Below are positions 45,704-57,952 of a stretch of DNA of 64,000 nt, one piece after another. The translations under genes were made by a program, and so were the position numbers. Location: positions 20,295,501-20,359,500 of the forward strand of contig NC_016131.3 in NCBI RefSeq assembly GCF_000005505.3, given 5' to 3'. Source of the DNA: Brachypodium distachyon (taxonomy: Eukaryota; Streptophyta; Magnoliopsida; Poales; Poaceae). The notes beneath the pieces were generated by a model. The model did no database searches. It saw only the letters and a program-made list of their open reading frames with translations, and was not told the origin of the DNA. Each line of letters starts with the position of its first letter. Position 1 is the stretch's first letter.

Positions 45704-47827
45704 CTATGGCACAACATTCATGGGTCTCAGCCCCATCTCCCTCGATGCACTCTCTATCACATTACGTGATAGTCCCTTGGTAAAAGGATCTCCCAGGTTC
45801 TTCTCTGTTGGAATATATTTAACAGTTATCACTCCGGAGTTTTTCAATTTCCTGAAAGACTGCACACGTCTTCTCACGTGTTTTGATGACTTCGCGTTAT
45901 CCTTTGAACTGTTTACTTTAGTAATAACCGTTTGATTATCACAGTTCATCAAAATAACCGGCACTGGTTTTTCAACCACCGGCAAGTCCATCAAAAGATC
46001 TCTCAGCCACTCTGCCTCAAAGGTGGTTGTATCTAAAGCAGCAAGCTCTGCTTCCACAGTTGACCTCGTCAATATGGTCTGTTTGCAAGATCTCCATGAT
46101 ACTACACCACCACCAAGTATGAAGGCATACCCGGTTGTGGCGTAGAGATCCTCTGCTTCAGAGATCCAGTTTGAATCACAATATCCCTCAAGCACAGCTG
46201 GATGCCCTGAATAATGTATTCCATAACTCATCGCACCTTTTAGATAGCGCAATATTCTTTCTAGTGCACGTCAATGATCTATACCCGGGTTTGACGTGAA
46301 CCTACTTAATTTGCTCACAGTAAAAGAGATATCAGTCCTCATAGCGCTAGCTAAGTACATAAGGGAACTGATTATTTGAGAGTATCTCAATTGATCTTTC
46401 TCTTCTCCATTGTTCTTTCTGAGTATCACGCTGGGGTCATACAGTGTTGGTGAAGGTTTGCTGTCGGTAAAACCGAAGCGACTCAAGACCTTCTCAACAT
46501 AGTGGGATTGCAACAAAGTAACTCCACTCTCATCTTTAACCAGCTTAATGTTAAGAATAACATTAGCCTCTCCCAGATCTTTCATATCAAAGCAATTTGA
46601 TAGAAACGACTTGACCTCATTTATCACTTTTATGTTTGTACCAAAAATCACAAAATCATCCATGTACAAACACAAAATAACACCTTCGCCCCCACCATGG
46701 CGATAGTACACACATCTATCAGCCTCATTAATGACAAAGCCTGCAGAAGTTAAAGTTCTGTTAAACTTCTCGTGCCATTGCTTAGGTGCTTGTTTTAGTC
46801 CATACAAAGATTTTAGTAACTTGCACACCTTTCTCTCTTCACCCTTTACCACAAATCCATCTAGCTGTTCCATGTAAATTTCCTCTTCCAACTCTCCGTT
46901 AAGAAAAGCTGTCTTTACGTCCATTTGATGAACGACAAGACCATAGGAGGAAGCCAGGGATAGTAGTACTCGAATGGTAGTAAGTCTAGCAACGGGTGAA
47001 TAGGTGTCGAAGTAATCTTCGCCTTCTTTCTGAGTGTAGCTTTTCGCCACAAGCCGTGCCGTATACTTTTCAATATTACCGTCATGCCTTAGTTTCTTAT
47101 TGAACACCCACTTGCAGCCTACTGGCTTACAACCGTGGGGTCGTTCAGATAGCTCCCGAGTCCCATTAGAAAGAATAGAGTCCATCTCACTCTGGACAGC
47201 TTCTTTCCAGTCATCTGCATCCGGAGATGCATATGCCTCTGCAATGGTTTTGGGAGTATCCTCCACAAGGTACACAATGAAGTCATCATCGAAGGATTTT
47301 GCAATCCTTCGTCTCTTACTCCTGGAAGGAGCTTCATTGTCATCCTTCTAACAATCATCCTCAGGATGTTCAGATGCATTATCAAATGTATTAGATTCAG
47401 GTATGCTAAACTCAGGTAATATTTCAGAAGAAATTCTAGCAATGCTATGCATATCTTTCATAGGAAAAATATTCTCAAAAAATGTTGCATCATGAGATTT
47501 CATAATAGTATCAACATGCATATCAGGTACCTCGGATTTAACTACTAAGAATCTATAGCCCACACTCCGCTGAGCATAGCCTAGAAAGATACAATCCACT
47601 GTCTTCGGTCCGAGCTTGCGTTTCTTGAGAATTGGAACGTTGACTTTCGCCAAACATCCCCAAGTGCGCAAGTAAGAAAGTGATGGTTTTCTTCCAATCC
47701 ACTCCTCGTAGGGAGTCTTCTCTTTATTTTTGTTTGGAACTTTATTCAGGACATGATATGAAGTCAGTAGCGCCTCCCCCCACCATGCCTTAGATAAACC
47801 GACAGTGGCTAACATGAAATTCACCAA
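45704..47827 (-). pseudogene. Copia reverse transcriptase and RNase H region
   Basis: The RT shows the KWVFNKK start, QMDVKTAFLNGELEEEIYM, and the catalytic YMDD box at about 46,660. RNase H shows GYCDSNW and a late HVRRR. The frame is stopped at 47,348 and at 46,271 (a conserved Trp is replaced by a stop), so no complete enzyme is encoded. Confidence 0.85.
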
Positions 47828-47828
47828 G

Positions 47829-48572
47829 TCAGTCAGCGTGCGGTTTTTTCCTCTCGGCGACCCCGTTTGATTGGGGAGAATAGAGAGGCGTCATCTCATG
47901 AATAATACCATGTTCCGCACAAAACTCATCAAATACATTGGAAAAATACTTGCCACCACGATCCGACCTAAAACATTTGATCTTTCTCTCCAATTGAATT
48001 TTCAACTCCAGCTTATATATTTTAAAGTAGTCTAAAGCCTCATCTTTAGTTCGCAACAAATAAACATAGCAGAATCTAGTAGCATCATCAATTAACGTAA
48101 TGAAATATCTCTTTCCACCTTTTGTCAACACACCATTCATCTCACAAAGATCAGAATGTATGAGTTCTACAGGTGCCAGATTTCTCTCCTCGGCCGCTGT
48201 GTGGGGCTGTTGCTTTGATTGCACACAACTATAACACTTAGAACCTTTGGTAATGGTGAAAGTAGGAATTAGACTCATAGTGGATAGCCAAGACATTAAA
48301 CCAAAATTAATGTGACATAAACGAGAGTGCCAAACACTTGCATTATCATTAACACTGCCACAAATATGGTTCACTGACATATCACTAAAATCAGAAAGGA
48401 AAAAACGGAACAAGCCTCCGGACTCATAGCCATTACCAATAAATTGTCCATGTTTGGACACAACTACTTTATTAGACTCTAAAACTACCTTAAAACCATC
48501 TCTGCATAAAAGGGAACCGCTAACGAGATTCTTGTTCATGGAGGGGACATGCATCACGTTCCTTAGCCGCAC
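47829..48572 (-). pseudogene. Copia integrase region
   Basis: The zinc part (WHSRLCHINFGLM, CYSCVQSK) is followed by the DDE core: LIHSD, SDRGGKY and NGVAERK. A one-base insertion after the last motif shifts the frame before the next coding region. Confidence 0.85.
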
Positions 48573-48590
48573 GATCTTCCCCGAAGTAAA

Positions 48591-49630
48591 CTACAGATCG
48601 ACCGTACCAACACCACGAATAGCTGCATGCGACCCATTCCCCATCAAGACGGTTGAATCCCTTCTATGCTGGTAAGAAGTAAACAAAGAGATGTCAGAAC
48701 ATACATGAACATTAGCACCCGTATCAATCCACCAACATGGAGATTGATATACTGAAAGTACAGTAGGTAAAATACCATACGTGTTAGTGTCGCTAGCGGT
48801 CACGACGTTGACAGTCTTCTGCCCCTTTTTCCCTCTCCGATCTGCACGATCAGGACAGTCTCTGGAAAAGTGGCCGAGCTCTCCACAGGTGAAACAATTC
48901 ATCTTGCCTTTGTTTACTTTCTTCTTCTTCTTGAAGGTAGTAGTCTGCGCAAGCTTGTTGTTGTGAACAACATCGGACTTCTTCCCTTTGTTCTTTCCGT
49001 TGCCGCGAAAATTCCTCTGTACCATGCGTTAGACGGAATATCAGCAACCTTCTCAGTGGTGTCCTTACCTCGAGCTTTCTCTTCAACATCAAGGGACGCT
49101 ATCAGTTGTTCAACTGATATCTCCTGTCTCTTGTGTTTCAGAGACGTGGCGAAGCTCCTCCATGCAAGAGGTAACTTTGCAATAATGCACCCAGCCACGT
49201 ACTTGTCGGGCAATTCACACTTGAGAATCTTGAGCTCTCTTACAATGATCTGTATCTCATGCACCTGTTCGACTACAGAACGGTTATCCACCATCTTGTA
49301 GTCGTTCAACGACTCCATGGTATACAGTTCACTGCCTGCATCGGTTGCACCGAATTTAGCATCCAGTGCATCCCACAGCTCCTTCCCGTCTTCTATGTGC
49401 ATATACACATCACAAAGACGGTCAGAAACAACACTCAGAATGCATCCTCTAAAGGCAACATTGACATCTTGGAAATTTTCCTGAGCTTCTTTAGATAAAT
49501 CTCCCTCTGGTTTGCCGTCTGTCACCCAGAATACTTTCAGAGTCTGCAACCAGAGCATGGCCTTTAATTGCCATTTCTTGAAGTACATCCCGGAAAATAT
49601 ATCCGGCTTCAATGCATCGGCTAAACCCAT
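48591..49630 (-). pseudogene. Copia gag and protease region
   Basis: Gag starts at 49,630 (MGLADALKP) and holds the LWDAL and ELxxxY blocks. After a one-base shift at about 49,018, the zinc knuckle CFTCGELGHFSRDC and the protease WWIDTGANVHVCSD follow. A stop at 48,591 separates the protease from integrase where the family has a lysine. Confidence 0.85.
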
Positions 49631-49672
49631 AGTTAAATCAAAAAATTGCCTACAATAAGGTTTTTGGACGGT

Positions 49673-50481
49673 TGCAAAATTAAGCAATTTCGAGAATAAC
49701 AATTCAATGATTAATTTCAGAATATAGATCATGACGACAGTAGCAACTAACAGATGCATCTCAAAAATACTAGAAGTATTCAACAGCACAATCAACACTA
49801 GTATAATCTCGCAGATCATAACTAAACAGTAGATCGGATCACGGATTACGTACTGTTTCGATGAAGATGAAGAAGCCGTGATGACGATCGAGTTGACTTG
49901 ACGACGTTACTGGCGACGAAGACGGTGGCACGTAGCACCGCCCGACTTGGACGGCAGACGACCTGTGATGACGGAAGCGAGCAGTCGCGTGGAGCGCTTC
50001 CAAAAAACCTTATTCGCTCTCTCCCGTACAGGATCGCAAAGGCGAAAGGTTCCGGAGACCTGCTCTCCCAATCGCTGGTGCACGCCGGCGCTCAGGATGG
50101 AGTAGACTACGACGACGGCGCAAAAGCGAGAGACAGGCGAAACCCTAGTGCGGTTGTGTTGCGTACCGATCGGAGGGACGAGGCGGCTGTATACATAGTC
50201 ACACAGGTATAGTCACGCGTTCGAAATCGATCCACGAAACACGGCGCGCGCACGAGGCGAGGCGAGGAGGAGGAGCGCGCATGGGGATTTTTCTTGCTCA
50301 GTTGCTCAATAGGTGAGAAACAACATCCCTTATATGTTGGTCTCACTCACTCTAAACTAGCAAGGTGGGACTATTCCTTTCCCACTTCCCTCATTTCAGT
50401 TCATGAATGGGACTTTGAGATTTTTCAGAATTTATTAAAATTGGGCTTGTGCTGATCGGGCCCACGACACAAATTCTAACA
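49673..50481 (-). repeat. 5' LTR of the Copia element
   Basis: 809 bp, closely related to the 3' LTR, with a deletion of about 130 bp near 50,215 and many point differences. Confidence 0.85.
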
Positions 50482-50879
50482 GTCTTCTCACTGGGCTAAG
50501 TCTTGTCAGTGGTTTCAGTTGTTCTACACTGTAAAAGAAATGGCATAGTGTGGATAGTGATTTGTTGGATCTGGTCCAAGACCTGATCTCTGATCGTAAG
50601 CCTCTGTAGATTGTGGTTGAATATGGGACCTGATCTCTGCCGTAAGCCTCTCTGTAGATTGTGGTTGAATATGGTAACTCCGGCGATTGGCCTTGTTCCA
50701 CGCCGTTTTTACTTCAGTTATAGCCTTTTCTTGCTGAATATGTGTACGCTTATCAAATGTTGTTGGCGGAGTGTGATCGGAAGTTTGCATAACCAGGGCT
50801 CTTGACTCAGTCTGGAGGAATGTCTGTCCCAGCTTCACATTGACTAATACTCTGACCAGCCACACGAGTGTAGGAATTT
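50482..50879. other. Short repeated sequence, no gene
   Basis: A phrase of about 50 bp (GGACCTGATCTCTG.CGTAAGCCTCT, then TAGATTGTGGTTGAATATGG) occurs twice at 50,576-50,680. No domain in any frame. Confidence 0.5.
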
Positions 50880-51470
50880 GTCTTCTGTTCTCTCATGTAA
50901 ATTTCCTATTGGGAATGTCTATGTCCATTAATTCCATGGAATTGATGCACTCATTAAAATGTCCAGCACTGTCCAGTTAATATTTTCATTATTCTTCTCC
51001 GATGCAAACCTCTACGATGTTAAAATCCCCCGTGGTCATCCGTGATCCTGCTATGCAGTGCTGCTGTTATGGTATTCTTTAGCTGCAACATTATCTCACA
51101 GTAATGCTCTCTCTATCTTTCGATGTGTGGGCATACAAGTTGGCCACCATGACGCGTATGTTATCTAAAATTGAACAGAATTGCATTGTCAATGTGCGCT
51201 GAGTCTGGTGAATTAATGCCACTGTAATCTTTCGGTCATTCCATGCTGTTATCAAGCCTCCTGATGTGCCAATCGCAGGTACCAAATGGAAGTGATGTAA
51301 TCTTGGAGGCAAGAATTGCGCTGCTGTAATTTGTGTTTTGCAGTAAAACTATATCTGAACCAGATACTCGTGTAGTGTCAAGTACCAGAGTAGTTGTCTG
51401 GCGTTCCAATTCACTGCAGCCATTGCGTGAGGCAGACATTGTGGGAACAATGCAATGTACGTTAGGAAGC
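50880..51470 (-). pseudogene. LINE endonuclease fragment
   Basis: The minus strand reads GTSGGLITAWND and NIRVMVANLYAH, and upstream a block like SDIVLLQNT, which matches the start of the plant LINE ORF2 endonuclease domain (an exonuclease-endonuclease-phosphatase fold). Frame breaks between the blocks show it is dead. Confidence 0.65.
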
Positions 51471-51798
51471 ATAAAAGAAGACAATAAGTCCCACCCTCCG
51501 AGGACAAGTGATATGCAATGCATGAATGCAGGAAACAGAGGAAAAGAAAACAGGAAACAGAGGAAAAGGAACTGGAAACAGAGGAAAAGACAACTGAAGA
51601 ACAAGTTCAACGTACATGTTGTGGTACAGCAACACTGGATCGATGGGAGTCTCTAAACAGGAGAAGCTCGCAGCGACAGAGAGAGATTACGGAGAGCTGC
51701 TGATTTTTGTACAGAATCGGAGGAAACAATGTTTCTCCTTCCTGTGAGAAAGAAAAATAAACAATGTTTTGCTGGCTAGCAAAGAAAAGAGATAATCT

Positions 51799-52284
51799 TC
51801 AGTTGCTTCCGTCGCTGGTCCTGGCGTCAAGTTCGTATTGCTCCTCTTCGTTGGGCCGTTTGAAGCCGCAGACCGAGCAGTCACGCTGATCATGGAGCAA
51901 GGAGAAGATACAGTGCTGGTGGGAGGAATGGGCACAGGGCATCATCGTCCTCAGCATGTCGCCCTCCTCGAAATCTTCCAGGCAGACATGGCAGTGATCC
52001 TCCCTCGTGTCACCCACCCTTGGCACGTGCATCCTCGCCATGGCCTTGCTCGACGCCGGCTCAAGTTTCAGAAACTCTTCGTAGCGCCTATCAAGCTCCA
52101 ATTCTATGTCAAACGTGGCGGCGTACAATTTCATGCCATTACTATTAGGAAGACAAAAATAATGGAGAATGGAACTTCCATTGTTGGCCTGACTGTTGCT
52201 GTCACTGACCAAGAGACTGGTAAAAGAACTATCCAAAATCCTCATGTATGAACTTATGGAAAGTGATATATTGCTTGCCTCCAA
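51799..52284 (-). CDS. RING-H2 finger protein, probable E3 ubiquitin ligase
   Basis: Single exon of 161 residues. The RING-H2 ligands are C98, C101, C117, H119, H122, C125, C136 and C139, the full eight in the right order. They should bind two zincs and an E2 enzyme. The N-terminal half has no membrane segment or known domain; a start at M51 (MKLYAATFDIELELD) is possible and would give a compact protein. No introns. It is hemmed in by LINE fragments, but its frame is intact and its Cys/His set complete, so I take it as a real gene. Substrate unknown. Confidence 0.7.
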   Translation of the reverse strand: MEASNISLSISSYMRILDSSFTSLLVSDSNSQANNGSSILHYFCLPNSNGMKLYAATFDIELELDRRYEEFLKLEPASSKAMARMHVPRVGDTREDHCHVCLEDFEEGDMLRTMMPCAHSSHQHCIFSLLHDQRDCSVCGFKRPNEEEQYELDARTSDGSN

Positions 52285-53133
52285 ACTATTTGCTTTACAT
52301 GCTCAATCCAATCCTGATATCCCATCGATTTCAACACTGGTCATGACGATATCGACTAACAATCCTGATTACGCTTACAGGTATTCTGAATCTGTCATGT
52401 GATTTTGATACATCTGTTTCAACTTACAAGAGATGCTACTTTTGCATTCAGATTTGACATGTATGAGTAATTGTTTTGGTTAACATGTCTCCCAAGTTAC
52501 CAAGTATGTGTAGTTTATACATCTGTTGTAGCATCTGGATTTCTATGAATATTGCAGACATTTTAATTATGATATTGCACTATTTTATTTCCCTAAGTCA
52601 TAACAGCAGTCAGAATAAAATTTGATGGTCTTGGCCTCCTAACTCTGATATAACTTGTAGTTCCTGAGATGCAGGGAAGGCTTTCTGGGATTCTTGATGA
52701 TTTGGACCAAAGAAATGCATATGATTTTTTTTTTTTGAAAAGGGGTTCTCCCCAGCCTCTGCATCGAAACGATGCACACAACCAATTTTATTGCAAAGTT
52801 ATATCATCTTAGTACACAAATCAAGGATCACATAAAGTTGAAACAAAAATAAGCTAACTAAAGCAAAGATCCTGAAAAAGAATTCTATGCATCTTGCAAT
52901 CTAGCAACAGGCCGCCAGCCAGCCAGGTTGGAGATATCCCGAGCGACCGTCTCCAGCCGCGTGCACCCAGAAGCCGAAAGCTCCCGCCTGTCCACAGGGA
53001 GGAAGAGTGACCAAAGGCAGTGGCCCTGAAGATGACCTGCAAATAGTGAATAGCTCTGGACCGGTTAAAAATAACATCATTACGACAATTCCAAATAGTC
53101 CAACAGACAACAGACACTCTCACCCGTATGTGG

Positions 53134-54252
53134 CTTTTTTTTTAATAATACGAATTATTTAATCATTATTGAAAATAATACACATTTTAGAAAAATTTCA
53201 AAAATAATACACCCTCGGACTGGGCCAGGCCGACTGGAGCTAATCGGCCTGGCCCAAGCCGATTAGGCCCACTCGGCCTCGCCCAGGCTGACTGGAGGCC
53301 GGCTTGCCCGCCCAGGCCGATTAGGCCCCAGTCGGCTTCGGCCAGGCCGACTGGAGGCTCGTCTTCCTCGCACGTACAAGAACATAACGCTACTGCTCGC
53401 CGGTTGATCTCCCTTCGATTCCCATGATCTCCACTCATTCTCTTCGCATTAACACATGAGAATTAATCTCCACTATTCCGCGAACCAGTTCAGGCGCTAG
53501 GTCTTCCGTTTTCCTTCTTTAATGGCCACTTCCATTGACACGCACCGAATGCCGCCCGTCGGCATCTGTCTCCCGATCTCCCTCCTCTGCCTATAAAAGG
53601 CGATTCCTAGCGCGTTACCGTGTGCCTCTGCCCTTCCTCTCTCATTATCCTATTGAGAGGTTGTCCCCTCAAACTCTCTACATCTCGTGCCACGACCGTT
53701 TTCCTCCGCCGTCCGTCGCCTCCATTGTTGAAGGGGAGCTCGCTCCGAAGCTCTGTTCCTCGATTCCTTTCACCGGGAGACTCGTCTGACCCCCTTCACC
53801 TTTTTTGACAAGGTTTCGCGAACAACCGTCGCCGTTGGCCGTGCCGTCCCCGACGTCATGCCGAAGCCGTGCCTGGAGCCCCGGCCGCGACAGGAGACCT
53901 ATTGCATATGAACCGGTTCGTAGAATAGTGGGGATTAATTCGCATGTGTTAATGCAAAGAGAATGAGTGGAGACTAGGAGAATCGAAGGGAGATCAACCG
54001 GCGAACAGTGGCATTATGTTCTTGTACGTGCGAGGAAGACGAGCCTCTAGTCGGCCTGGCCGAAGCCGACTGGGGCCTAATCGGCCTCCTAGCCTGTGGG
54101 CTGGCAAGCCGGCCTCCAGTCGGCCTGGGCGAGGCCGAGTGGGCCTAATCGGCTTGGGGCAGGCCGAGGGTGTATTATTTAAAAAATAAATTCTAAAACG
54201 TGTATTATTTTCAATAATGATTAAATAATTCGTATTGTTTTAAAAAAAATAG
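53134..54252. mobile_element. Foldback Mutator-like element with arms of about 330 bp
   Basis: The arms 53,134-53,490 and 53,920-54,252 are inverted copies: AT-rich tips (TACGAATTATTTAATCATTA), then a block of GGCC.GGCCGACTGG-type motifs, then CGGTTGATCTCCCTTCGATT. Flanks are CGTATGTGG and CGTATGTGA (8 of 9 match), fitting a Mutator-type 9-bp duplication in the LINE. The core has TATAAAAGG at about 53,594. Confidence 0.85.
53592..53602 (+). promoter_or_regulatory. TATA box inside the foldback element
   Basis: CTATAAAAGGC, followed about 30 bp on by a pyrimidine-rich possible start, looks like a captured host promoter. Directed toward the right arm. Confidence 0.45.
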
Positions 54253-54790
54253 CGTATGTGAGCCTTAATCTTTTTGTCAATCCCATTTAACAGTTTCCAA
54301 ACATATTAGAAACATTGGTAGGGGGCGGCAAATTAAAAGCAAAAAAAAAAAATTCGCCACACAAGTTGGGCATATGGACAAAAGATAAATAAATGATGAA
54401 TGGATTCCTCAACGTCGCAAAAACAACATTTCATACATCCCGTCCAGTTCCTTTTAGCCAGATTATCTTTCGTAAGCAACACTTTTCGGTCAAGAAACAA
54501 CATAAAAATCTTAACTTTGAGTGGTATACCATAGTGCTATTCATCATAACTCTATACATGGATTTAACCGAAAAAACTCCAGAGGGGGTTAGCTTCCACC
54601 AAAAATCTGTTCTGTGTGGTGGATAGATTAACCATCATTAATTGCTGGACTAAGTGCAACCAAGATGTCCGCTTATTGCCAGTAAGAAGTCGTCTGAACT
54701 CGACGTTCAGGGGGACCGTTGCTAAAGCATCGGCAACAAGAACATCTTTCCGTTGCACAATGTTAGATAATGATGGGTATTGAAGCGCAA

Positions 54791-56070
54791 GACGTACTCA
54801 TATTCTTTGAGAACAAATTATCTAAATGATACATATGATTATCTAAAAGGCATGGTGAGTTTCCACAGGACACATTTATCAGATGCCGTCAATCAATGTC
54901 CAGCGATATTCAACAATGACAAATCTAGAAATGAGGAAAACTGTGATGGTGGGGCTGCTTTTCAGCTGGGCAATGCACCAAGTTAGTAATCACCTCACTA
55001 CCCTTCAAATTATGTTGCCAAATATAACAGAAGGTGGGTTCCTGTCAAACATTCTTCAGCAGTGCATGGTGGGCATCTACTTCGCTTAATTTTCTTGTTG
55101 AGTAACAGTTCTTAGATAGATATTTAGCATGAATGGTTCAAATCTTATTTAAATTTTGATTACTTGATCATCTTGCAGTATTTTGCAATGGGTCTTGGGT
55201 TGGTTGGACTGGATTTCCATGGCCTGTCTCTACCATTTTTTGAAAGGTGTTTGGTATTTAATTTTAATTTACTGTTTTTGCTGGGAAGGGGTTGTGTTTG
55301 ATGGTGTTATCTGCTTCTTGCACTGCGGTTTTAAATTTGTTCTCAAAGAATATGAGTAAGTCTGTCGAGGATTTGCAGGTAACATATTTATGTACTACGT
55401 TCTTTTGTGGACTTGAGGTTTCTTGTCCACATAAACATAAAATGGTTCATATTATAAGCTTTGCAGTTCTTTTCATGTGCTTTTCTCTTTTGAATTACCA
55501 TTCTGGGTTGTTTTGGATTCACATAGTTGGGTTCCGATGCCATCTATTGACTTTGTCACAAACTAGCATACTGTTCCGTGCAATTGCACGGGAAACATCT
55601 TTAAGATTTTGATTCACAGATATATGTATCGATATATTATTTTAGAAGTACTAAATTAATGATAGATGTGTGTCACATGTATGTGTCATTAGACCAGTGT
55701 AAAAAAAATTAAATTTGGGCCACGCGAAATCATGAGGATGATTGGTTGTTAGAAACACAGAACTAATAAACCTCATTACAAATATACACTCAAATAAAGT
55801 TCAGAGATTGGTCACTATGAAGAAAGATCAGCTTAAAAAATGTACATCTAGAAAAGTAAAATGAACTAATCAGATTAAGTATGAAATATATCATGTTTTG
55901 GATTCACACAACTTTTTTATGTGGTTTTAGAGGTTGGTCAAAGAATGTTTGCATCAAACTAATTGATTGTTTGTGGTCATGCGAGAGGATGGTTCCTACC
56001 TAAGACCCAAAAAAATGTTTGCAAGGCGATTTGCTCAATCACTTGTTTGTCTTGATAGGTCATGTGTAGC
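54791..56070. other. Intergenic, no clear gene
   Basis: Short frames at 54,883-55,089 and 55,292-55,612 have no recognisable domain; they could be gene debris. At about 55,562 a repeat boundary with the palindrome CCGTGCAATTGCACGG begins. Confidence 0.4.
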
Positions 56071-56079
56071 TAGTAAGTA

Positions 56080-56110
56080 CTCCCTCCGATACATTTTGGA
56101 TCGGAAGGAG
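56080..56110. mobile_element. Minimal Stowaway hairpin
   Basis: CTCCCTCCGAT and ATCGGAAGGAG flank a few bases, with TA outside. Only 31 bp long. Confidence 0.55.
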
Positions 56111-56529
56111 TACTATATGTACAAATTTAATGAATAAAAAAATAGTAAATCAAATAACCCGCGAGATCAGCATTGCTTTGTTCAAACTTGCAGCCAGAAA
56201 AGAATATACCTGATGCACTGATTTGTGGGACGCCGGAGACTGCCGGAGAACTTGCATGCTGTTAATTCATTGTTTTGAGTTTGTTGTTATTAAATCTCGT
56301 GTTGAACATACCCTCAAGATTTTGTTTCATATATATATCATCCGAGGACTCGGTTTCTTTTTTGGACCCAACGTCGTATGTTTTCTTTACCAAAAGCTAA
56401 CAGCTAACATGTTTGTTTGGACTGGGATTATGTTCCCTTTTAGCAGCCACAACGTCACCTCTTTTTATTTGCCAACGTACCACGTAACATGTTTGGAATG
56501 TACTAAGATGGCCTAACATAAGTAACGTT

Positions 56530-56640
56530 CTCTAGGACTCTTAGATCTCAGATCCAACGGCTGGAATAATTTGGATGACGTGGATCGACATGGAGCCTCC
56601 CATTAGAACCCCTTCTCTATATTGCTTTAGTATATATAGG
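56530..56640 (+). repeat. Terminus of dispersed repeat family, copy 2
   Basis: GGACTCTTAGAT, CAGATCCAACGG, GATGACGTGG and ATATTGCTTTAGTATATATA in order. Confidence 0.6.
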
Positions 56641-57830
56641 CTTTATATTTCCACACATGCAAATAAGTTTTTCTCTGAATCTCATATTCAAGAATCATTG
56701 CAATTAGAGCATAGAAATATAAACATCCGTTACAAACGTGAGAATACAATGCAATATTATTGCCTCTAGGGTATATTCCTTTCAAGGCGTTATCGAGGTA
56801 CTTCCTCACCACCCTCGCTCTAGGTTCCCGTGTGAAAACCCAAAGTCCTTGGACTGGCGGCGACGGCGCCTGTTGCGTCGCTCTCTCCCTTGGGGGCGCC
56901 TATCGGGGATCGCTAGAGCAAGTGTGGGGGTCTTGGTCAGTTGTTAGCCTCTGGGTGCGCTGGTCGTTGTCTTTGACTTGCTTCGTCGATCCCAAGGCTG
57001 GCATGTTTAATGCTTCGATCTTTGTTCTGAAGATGTGTTGGTGAAAGACGGTGGCCGGTTATTCTGTAACGTGCGCATACGGCACATGCTGAGAATTTGT
57101 TGACCAGTTGTGTTATTGGTGGCCTCCGGGTTTGGATGTTGGGCGATGGTGTGCGGTCAGTGCATTCGGTCCTGATATTGGTCAACCCCTTCATCATCGT
57201 AGGTTTTGTAGGCTTAGTTTGATGGTTTAGAATTTTGATCGATGTATTAATCATCTTGTCAGTCTTACTAAATAATCAATAAAATGTGGTTGTGTGCATC
57301 ATTTTGATGCAGAAGCCGGGGACTACGACTCCTTTTTCGAAAGAAAACATATCGTGCTTTTATTATATGTACTACCTCCGTCTGAGTTTATAAGGCATGT
57401 GCGTGTTCCTGGGTGACCAATTTGGAGTAACAAAATACAAGTTATATGACAAAAAGAAATCACAAAATTAAAATTTCTTTTGATTAATGTATAATATTTG
57501 TGTAATTTAATACATATTTAGTTACTTAGAGTTATAACTAAATGGACGAGGGATGGCACGTCCATTGGTGTGGTGCTAATCGATGTCGTGTAGATCGATC
57601 GCTGGATCTGCCGAAACGTACGTGCGTGCGTACAAACTATACAAAGGCACGATTGTTTAATATTTAGTGATATCTCTTGTTTAATTATATTGTGCCTCGG
57701 TTACCTCTAGCAGCCACGTACGTCAATTTTTTTTAACGTAACATGTACTGTGACGTGCCAATCAACGTGTCTGATAATCCTCTTTAAAAAAAGTGTCTCA
57801 TAATAGAACGTTAAACATTTTCTACACCTT
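56641..57830. other. Intergenic with MITE at 57,374-57,555
   Basis: 56,760-57,250 is GC-richer with small open frames on both strands and no domain. 57,374-57,555 starts ACCTCCGTCTGAGTTTATAA and looks like a Stowaway with a degraded right end. Confidence 0.4.
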
Positions 57831-57834
57831 TCTA

Positions 57835-57952
57835 CGACTCTTAGATTTTAGATCCAACGATTAGCATAATTGAAGTGATGTGGTCAACTTGGAGCTTCCC
57901 CTCGGTACCCCTCATATTGTTTTTAGTATATAATAGATGGAGTTGTACATAC
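57835..57952 (+). repeat. Terminus of dispersed repeat family, copy 3
   Basis: CGACTCTTAGAT, TAGATCCAACGA, GTGATGTGG, GGTACCCCTCATATTG and TTTTAGTATATAATAGA in order. Confidence 0.6.

Larger units (their letters stand above)
44231..50481 (-). mobile_element. Copia LTR retrotransposon, inactive
   Basis: Two LTRs (44,231-45,172 and 49,673-50,481) frame a minus-strand gag-protease-integrase-RT-RNase H order, which defines Copia. LTR ends are TGTTAG...TTTGCA. A purine tract (GGTGGGGAT) precedes the 3' LTR. No target duplication was found: the flanking five bases are CTTGT and GTCTT. Nonsense codons and frameshifts break gag-pol in several places. Confidence 0.92.
52726..54790 (-). pseudogene. 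LINE 3' half, split by a foldback element
   Basis: The minus strand reads, from 54,790: RKDVLVADAL, FRRLLTGNK, WLHLVQQLM, then the zf-RVT cluster (CCFCDVEESIHHLFIFC), interrupted at 54,252-53,134 and resuming with VCWTIWNCRNDVIFN, then a 3' UTR and an A-run at about 52,726-52,738. Stops and frame shifts are present. Confidence 0.75.
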
